Assembly (NCBI RefSeq): GCF_025567365.1 | Contig: NZ_JAOQJG010000011.1 | Coordinates: 1 to 27,918, forward strand | DNA: 27,918 nucleotides | Origin: Anaerostipes amylophilus | Lineage (GTDB): Bacteria > Bacillota > Clostridia > Lachnospirales > Lachnospiraceae | Direction: 5' to 3' | In this document: positions 24,023-27,918 of the stretch, one piece after another | Position numbering within the stretch: position 1 is the stretch's first letter | Layout: each line of letters begins with the position of its first letter | Program-made: the position numbers and the translations under genes | The notes under the pieces: generated by a model | What the model saw: only the letters and a program-made list of their open reading frames with translations | Told to the model about the DNA's origin: nothing | The model's database searches: none

Positions 24023-24958
24023 TTATGCCCTTTCAAATACTCGAAGTTTGGAACTTTTTGCTCTTTTGTTGTATTCTAGTTCTTCTTCCCCTGGAATGAT
24101 AGGTTTTCTTGTTAACTGCTTTCCTTTGGATACGTTGCCGCATACACATACTGGGAAGTTTGGCGGGCATGTACAAGGATTCTCATTCTTCTTAAAAGCT
24201 CTCTTGACAATACGATCTTCTAGGGAATGGAAAGTAATGATACATAATCTTCCACCTGGGTTTAAAAGATCGATCATCGCATCAATACTGTCTTTCAGTA
24301 CGTCTAATTCTCTATTACATTCGATACGGATCGCCTGAAAAGTCTTCTTCGCAGGATGTCCTCCAACCGCTCTGACCTTCATCGGGATCGCACCTTTGAT
24401 GACTTCTATTAACTGTCCGGTTGTCTCGATTGGACTTTCTTTTCTCTTATTGACAATATGTTTTGCAATATTCTTTGCAAATTTCTCCTCACCATAATCT
24501 CTGATAATATGGAACAGTTCCATCTCTGAATAATCATTAACAATGTCTCTGGCTGTCAGCGACTGTCTCTGATCCATTCTCATATCAAGCGGAACGTCTT
24601 CTCTATAAGTAAATCCACGTTCCTTCTCATCTAGTTGAAATGATGAAACTCCAAGGTCTAACAGGATTCCATCAACATGTTCAATTCCAAGATCATGTAA
24701 TACTTTTGGCATGTTAACATAATTATCACGCACGATCGTTACCTTATCTTTGAATGGGGCTAATCTCTTCGTACTTGCAGCAATCGCATCCGCATCCTGA
24801 TCGATCCCTATGTATCTTCCTTTCTCTGATAGTTTCTGGCATACATGATATGCATGTCCGCCTCCTCCCAGAGTTCCATCCACATAGATTCCGTCTGGTT
24901 TAATATGTAGTTCTTCAATCGTTTCGTCTAGTAAAACGGAAATGTGTTTAAATTCCAT
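24023..24958 (-). CDS. rsmH: 16S rRNA (cytosine(1402)-N(4))-methyltransferase
   Basis: 311 residues. It methylates N4 of C1402 in the 16S rRNA P site, using SAM. The SAM loop VDGTLGGGGHA is at 26-36. ILLDLGVSSFQLDEKERGFTYREDVPLDMRMD and RLCIITFHSLEDRIVKRAF are characteristic, as is the Cys-rich CTCPPNFPVCVCG segment near the end. The gene lies second in the cluster, 12 bases after mraZ, the position it has in most bacteria (older name mraW). AGGTGG (24967-24962) is close to the ATG. Confidence 0.97.
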   Translation of the reverse strand: MEFKHISVLLDETIEELHIKPDGIYVDGTLGGGGHAYHVCQKLSEKGRYIGIDQDADAIAASTKRLAPFKDKVTIVRDNYVNMPKVLHDLGIEHVDGILLDLGVSSFQLDEKERGFTYREDVPLDMRMDQRQSLTARDIVNDYSEMELFHIIRDYGEEKFAKNIAKHIVNKRKESPIETTGQLIEVIKGAIPMKVRAVGGHPAKKTFQAIRIECNRELDVLKDSIDAMIDLLNPGGRLCIITFHSLEDRIVKRAFKKNENPCTCPPNFPVCVCGNVSKGKQLTRKPIIPGEEELEYNKRAKSSKLRVFERA

Positions 24959-24970
24959 AATCCACCTAAC

Positions 24971-25402
24971 TTATATGCTTAATCCTAATTCCTGCATGCT
25001 GGCTGCAATATCATCCATATCCTCGTAAGAATTGTTCTCAATCCACTTCTCCTTACTCCAGATCTCGATACGATCAGCCATTCCTGTTAATACAACTTCT
25101 TTCTTCATCTGAGCAAATTCTCTGAGTGTTGCCGGGATCAATGTTCTTCCCTGCTTGTCCATCTCACACGGAGCTGCTCCCGCCATAAAAAATCTAGAAA
25201 ATCTTCTGGCATCTTTATTGATCAGTGGCAATGTCTTTAACTTTCCTTGAAAGCTTTCCCATTCATTTTGTGGAAACACAAACAGGCACCCATCCAATCC
25301 CTTTGTCATCACAAATTCCTGACCTAACTCTTCGCGGAATCGTGAAGGGATGATCAGCCTGCCTTTTGCATCGATTGTGTGATTAAATTCTCCCATAAAC
25401 AC
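24971..25402 (-). CDS. mraZ: Transcriptional regulator MraZ
   Basis: 143 residues from the GTG at 25402. Two AbrB-like swapped-hairpin domains each show the D-x-x-G-R signature (DAKGRLIIPSRFRE, then DKQGRTLIPATLRE). MraZ is the usual first gene of the cluster and a repressor of its own operon, as shown in E. coli. I chose this start because it yields the family-standard beginning MFMGEFNHTIDAKGR, with GGTG (25412-25409) 6 bases upstream; the frame extends to a GTG at 25414, lying within the operator. The binding box of three GTGG repeats is directly upstream (25411-25440). Confidence 0.92.
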   Translation of the reverse strand: MFMGEFNHTIDAKGRLIIPSRFREELGQEFVMTKGLDGCLFVFPQNEWESFQGKLKTLPLINKDARRFSRFFMAGAAPCEMDKQGRTLIPATLREFAQMKKEVVLTGMADRIEIWSKEKWIENNSYEDMDDIAASMQELGLSI

Positions 25403-25410
25403 AGGTATCA

Positions 25411-25440
25411 CCACTTTCCACCACTTCTAACCACCTATAA
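25411..25440 (-). promoter_or_regulatory. MraZ box: three GTGG repeats at a 10-base period
   Basis: On the minus strand GTGG occurs at 25434-25431, 25424-25421 and 25414-25411, exactly 10 bases apart (one helical turn), each preceded by AG. This matches the known MraZ operator type of direct GTGG repeats. It covers the predicted transcription start and the 5' leader, including the Shine-Dalgarno-like bases, so MraZ would block initiation or elongation. Confidence 0.75.
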
Positions 25441-25445
25441 ACATT

Positions 25446-25474
25446 ATTTTATACGATACCTCTATAAATTGCAA
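25446..25474 (-). promoter_or_regulatory. Promoter of the dcw operon
   Basis: On the minus strand TTGCAA (25474-25469), a 17-base spacer and TAAAAT (25451-25446). The predicted start is near 25439, the edge of the MraZ box, with a leader of about 37 bases to the mraZ GTG. Confidence 0.6.
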
Positions 25475-25526
25475 GGAATAATGCACAATCAAATCTTAGT
25501 TTTTTCTTAGAAATTCATGTTTTTTT

Positions 25527-25580
25527 GCACAAAAAAGAAGGGGCTTGCTGAAAGTGCATAAAATTCCCTTCTTTTCGTGC
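25527..25580 (-). terminator. Terminator of lgt
   Basis: An imperfect inverted repeat: AAGAAGGG (about 25535-25542) pairs with CCCTTCTT (25566-25573), extended by A/T pairs and by GCAC (25527-25530) with GTGC (25577-25580). On the minus strand the right arm is T-rich, just after the lgt stop, ahead of the dcw promoter. Confidence 0.7.
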
Positions 25581-25588
25581 TTAGATGT

Positions 25589-25631
25589 GTGATTTTTGTG
25601 TGATTTATCTGTGATTTTTCCGTGATTTTCT
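25589..25631. repeat. Four-copy 11-base tandem repeat at the 3' end of lgt
   Basis: GTGATTT recurs at 25589, 25600, 25611 and 25622, an exact 11-base period. Two copies lie in the last codons of lgt, one spans its stop, and one lies after it. Confidence 0.7.
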
Positions 25632-26501
25632 GCGGTTATATATGATCCAGCCAATTCCAAAAACTGCAAGGATCAGTGCTAACATCTGGGACACCCTGAT
25701 TCCTGTCGATCCGATCATTAGGGAATCCATTCGTAGTCCCTCAATCAGAAATCTTCCAATTCCATATCCAATACAGTAAATTGCGATCAGCTCTCCATCA
25801 AATTTCTTTCTCTTTGTAAAAAAGAATATGATTAAAAGCAGTAATGCAAGATTCCACATAGATTCATACAAAAAGGTTGGATGTACCTGGATAAAAGTTG
25901 CTGCTTCATTTCCAGATACTGCATAGGTTGCTTTATCATATAATCCATTGGATATAATTTCATCAATTCTTCCATGTTCCACAAAAAAGTTCGTTGGAAT
26001 CTGCATTGCAAACAGGCTATTTGTATAAGATCCAAATGCTTCCCTGTTAAAAAAGTTTCCCCATCGTCCAAGAATCTGCCCAACAAGCAGTCCTTTTACT
26101 GCAACATCTCCAAATTGAAGCATTGATATATGTTTCTTCTTGCAGAATATATATAATGTAATCGCTCCTGCGATCACTCCTCCATAAATTGCAAGTCCTC
26201 CATTTCGAATCTGTATGATCTCAGATAAATGATTCTTATAATAATCCCATGAAAAAATCACATAATAAAGTCTTGCTCCAACAATTGCTGGAATGATCAT
26301 AGCGATCAGATAGTCGAAAATTAATTCTGGATTGAATTTATTTTCATGTTTTGCTGCGTAATAGGAAACGATCAGTCCAAGTAAAAAGCCTGTTGCAATG
26401 ATCATTCCGTAATATTTAATTTCAAAGCCACCGATATTAATTCCATCACCGACATTTTTCAGTACAATTCCAAGATGTGGAAATCTGATTTGATGTTCCA
26501 T
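25605..26501 (-). CDS. lgt: Prolipoprotein diacylglyceryl transferase
   Basis: 298 residues with about seven membrane segments. It transfers diacylglycerol from phosphatidylglycerol to the lipobox cysteine of prolipoproteins. The Lgt signature GRWGNFFNREAFG is at 145-157. RNGGLAIYGGVIAG (99-112) and HPTFLYESMWN near 212 are other conserved blocks. The C-terminal tail is basic (RRKSRKNHR) and is encoded by a short 11-base repeat, so its length could vary. AAGGA (26516-26512) lies 10 bases before the ATG. It seems to be a single gene, ending at a terminator. Confidence 0.96.
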   Translation of the reverse strand: MEHQIRFPHLGIVLKNVGDGINIGGFEIKYYGMIIATGFLLGLIVSYYAAKHENKFNPELIFDYLIAMIIPAIVGARLYYVIFSWDYYKNHLSEIIQIRNGGLAIYGGVIAGAITLYIFCKKKHISMLQFGDVAVKGLLVGQILGRWGNFFNREAFGSYTNSLFAMQIPTNFFVEHGRIDEIISNGLYDKATYAVSGNEAATFIQVHPTFLYESMWNLALLLLIIFFFTKRKKFDGELIAIYCIGYGIGRFLIEGLRMDSLMIGSTGIRVSQMLALILAVFGIGWIIYNRRKSRKNHR

Positions 26502-26616
26502 CGCTTTCTCTTCCTTTCTATCATCTTAATAAGTCTCTACCTCATTTTGCTGCATACATTTGTTGTCTAAATCAAAGATATCTTATCCCATTTCTCTTTT
26601 CTTTTCAAGTCTCTTA

Positions 26617-26625
26617 TGGTAAACT
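26617..26625 (+). promoter_or_regulatory. Possible extended -10 of the ychF promoter
   Basis: TG-G-TAAACT (TG at 26617-26618, TAAACT at 26620-26625). No clear -35 box, as is common for extended -10 promoters. The leader would be about 70 bases. Confidence 0.4.
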
Positions 26626-26700
26626 ATTCACAGTATGGCCTTGGATATTTTCTTCCGGGTCTGTTTTAAAGAATACCCATGAGAAAGGAATTAATAGATT

Positions 26701-27792
26701 ATGAAATTAGGAATCGTAGGATTACCAAACGTCGGAAAGAGTACATTATTTAACTCTTTAACAAAAGCTGGTGCTGAATCCGCAAACTATCCATTCTGTA
26801 CGATTGACCCGAACGTGGGAATCGTAACAGTTCCAGATGCTCGTGTTGATTATCTGGCTGAGAAATACCATTCAAAGAAAGTGATCCCTGCAGCGATCGA
26901 ATTCGTTGATATCGCAGGTCTTGTAAAAGGTGCTTCCAAAGGTGAAGGTCTTGGAAATCAGTTCCTTGCAAATATCCGTGAAGTTGATGCAATCGTTCAT
27001 GTTGTTCGTTGTTTTGATGACGGAAATATCGTTCACGTTGATGGTTCTGTAAACCCACTTCGTGATATCGAAACGATCAACTTTGAGCTGATCTTCTCTG
27101 ATATTGAAGTATTAGACCGCCGTATCGCAAAATCAACAAAAGGATCAAGAAACGACAAATCTCTTGCTCACGAAGTTGAATTCTTATCTAAAGTAAAAGC
27201 TCATCTTGAGGATGGTAAACTTGCCAAAACTTTTGAGGTAGATGATGAAGAAGATCAGGAAATCTTAAATTCCTGCAACCTTTTAACGATCAAACCAGTC
27301 ATCTTTGCTGCTAATGTTAATGAAGATGAACTTGCAGGAGAAGATAATGATTATGTAAAAGCTGTTCGTGAATATGCCGCAGACGTTGATGCGAAAGTAT
27401 TCGTTGTATGTGCTCAGATCGAGCAGGAAATCTCTGAATTAGATGATGATGAGAAGAAAGAATTCTTAGAAGATCTTGGATTAGAAGAATCTGGTCTTGA
27501 AAAACTGATCTCTGCCAGCTACTCACTTCTTGGATTAATTAGTTTCTTAACTTCTGGAGAAGACGAAACTCGTGCCTGGACGATCAAAGAAGGAACAAAA
27601 GCTCCTCAGGCTGCTGGTAAGATCCATACAGACTTTGAGCGTGGATTTATCTGTGCTGAGGTTGTTTCTTTTGAAGATCTGAAAGAATATGGTACGATGC
27701 AGGCTTGTAAGGAGAAAGGACTTGTGCGTCAGGAAGGAAAAGAATATGTTGTGAAAGATGGGGATATTATTGTATTCCGCTTTAATGTTTAA
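26701..27792 (+). CDS. ychF: Redox-regulated ATPase YchF (Obg-family, OLA1-like)
   Basis: 363 residues, the standard length. An Obg-related P-loop NTPase that prefers ATP over GTP. The P-loop GLPNVGKS is at 7-14, followed by NYPFCTIDPNVG (29-40) and DIAGL (70-74). The G4 position reads NVNE (in FAANVNEDEL) instead of NKxD, which is the known reason for ATP specificity in this family. The C-terminal TGS-like domain ends with YVVKDGDIIVFRFNV. AAAGGA (26684-26689) lies 11 bases before the ATG. Codon usage differs from its neighbours: many preferred codons, as in well-expressed genes. No terminator of its own is visible before the IS-like end at about 27839. Confidence 0.97.
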   Translation: MKLGIVGLPNVGKSTLFNSLTKAGAESANYPFCTIDPNVGIVTVPDARVDYLAEKYHSKKVIPAAIEFVDIAGLVKGASKGEGLGNQFLANIREVDAIVHVVRCFDDGNIVHVDGSVNPLRDIETINFELIFSDIEVLDRRIAKSTKGSRNDKSLAHEVEFLSKVKAHLEDGKLAKTFEVDDEEDQEILNSCNLLTIKPVIFAANVNEDELAGEDNDYVKAVREYAADVDAKVFVVCAQIEQEISELDDDEKKEFLEDLGLEESGLEKLISASYSLLGLISFLTSGEDETRAWTIKEGTKAPQAAGKIHTDFERGFICAEVVSFEDLKEYGTMQACKEKGLVRQEGKEYVVKDGDIIVFRFNV

Positions 27793-27860
27793 TTTATAGT
27801 TTCTTTACCATAGACTTTGAGTATATAAGATATCATAAGGGAGTATCCCAAAGTTTGTGT

Positions 27861-27911
27861 AAACCTTCAAACTGATGTAAGATAATATTACTCAGTTTGG
27901 AGGTTTTTTTA
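27861..27911 (+). terminator. Hairpin with T-tract that includes a ribosome site
   Basis: AAACCTTCAAACTGA (27861-27875) pairs with TCAGTTTGGAGGTTT (27892-27906) over 15 positions with one G-U pair, and is followed by more T residues (to 27910). It can end transcription coming from ychF. Its right arm contains GGAGG (27899-27903). Confidence 0.75.
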
Positions 27912-27918
27912 TGGGAAG
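27911..27918 (+). CDS. Possible start of a gene cut by the window end
   Basis: An ATG at 27911 lies 7 bases after GGAGG (27899-27903). Only two and a half codons are visible (Met-Gly). If the upstream end is an IS256-type terminus, this would be the transposase. The ribosome site sits in the hairpin's right arm. Confidence 0.3.

Larger units (their letters stand above)
27839..27918 (+). mobile_element. Possible left end of an IS256-family insertion sequence (cut by window end)
   Basis: About 45 bases after ychF there is GGGAGTATCCCAAAG, then TTTGTGTAAACC (27839-27865). IS256-family ends in Firmicutes commonly carry a TTTGTGTAAA block of this kind. It is followed by a hairpin and a GGAGG-ATG pair that could start a transposase. 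The rest is outside the window, so this is an inference from about 80 bases. Confidence 0.4.

Noticed and set aside
25589..25631. Short CRISPR-like array
   Set aside because: The unit is only 11 bases with no spacers and no cas genes; it is a simple tandem repeat.

Overview
The window looks like a chromosomal segment of a low-GC, Gram-positive anaerobe, most likely a Lachnospiraceae-type Clostridia (an Anaerostipes-like genome would fit, but this is inference). The reasons are the AT-rich intergenic regions, strong AGGAGG-type ribosome sites, an [FeFe]-hydrogenase maturase, a glucitol-type PTS, a SpoVD-type penicillin-binding protein and a Firmicute-style division and cell-wall cluster. Nearly everything is intact core or metabolic sequence. 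One ambiguous base (529) is present. I see no rRNA, tRNA, CRISPR array or phage genes.

Layout. (1) 1-5582 is a sugar-alcohol region. A minus-strand operon srlA-srlE-srlB (PTS EIIC, EIIBC, EIIA) ends in a SAF-domain, homoserine-dehydrogenase-like oxidoreductase. It is flanked by two SorC-family regulators whose control regions share short T-rich sequence elements. (2) 5859-8015 holds a duplicated CmpB-type membrane protein and a Cof-type HAD phosphatase, convergent on a 16-bp bidirectional terminator. (3) 8098-10994 is a minus-strand set: a two-OB-fold SSB-like protein, then a corrinoid adenosyltransferase with dapA and dapB behind their own extended -10 promoter. (4) 11134-14271 has typA (minus) divergent from hydE (plus). 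(5) 14343-25402 is the dcw cluster on the minus strand: mraZ, rsmH, ftsL, ftsI/pbpB, spoVD-like, mraY, murD, ftsW, ftsQ/divIB, ftsZ. A promoter and a triple GTGG MraZ box precede mraZ, and ftsZ has an extra internal promoter. (6) 25605-27792 holds lgt (minus) and ychF (plus). The last ~80 bases resemble the left end of an IS256-family insertion sequence.

How the genes work together. The PTS proteins would import and phosphorylate a polyol under SorC control. DapA and DapB start the branch to diaminopimelate, which supplies peptidoglycan precursors. MraY and MurD make those precursors, FtsW and the two class B PBPs polymerise and cross-link them at the septum, and FtsL, FtsQ and FtsZ organise the divisome. 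MraZ is the probable feedback regulator of the cluster. murC, murE, murF, murG, murB and ftsA are not in this window.

No stretch longer than 300 bases lacks a gene. The longest gaps (3238-3524, 5583-5858, 12955-13227) are promoter regions between divergent genes and are described below. I did not find a convincing undescribed multi-gene system. The best leads are the regulatory repeats around the SorC genes, possible Spo0A boxes upstream of the SSB-like gene, the MraZ box, and an IS-like end with its ribosome site buried in a hairpin.
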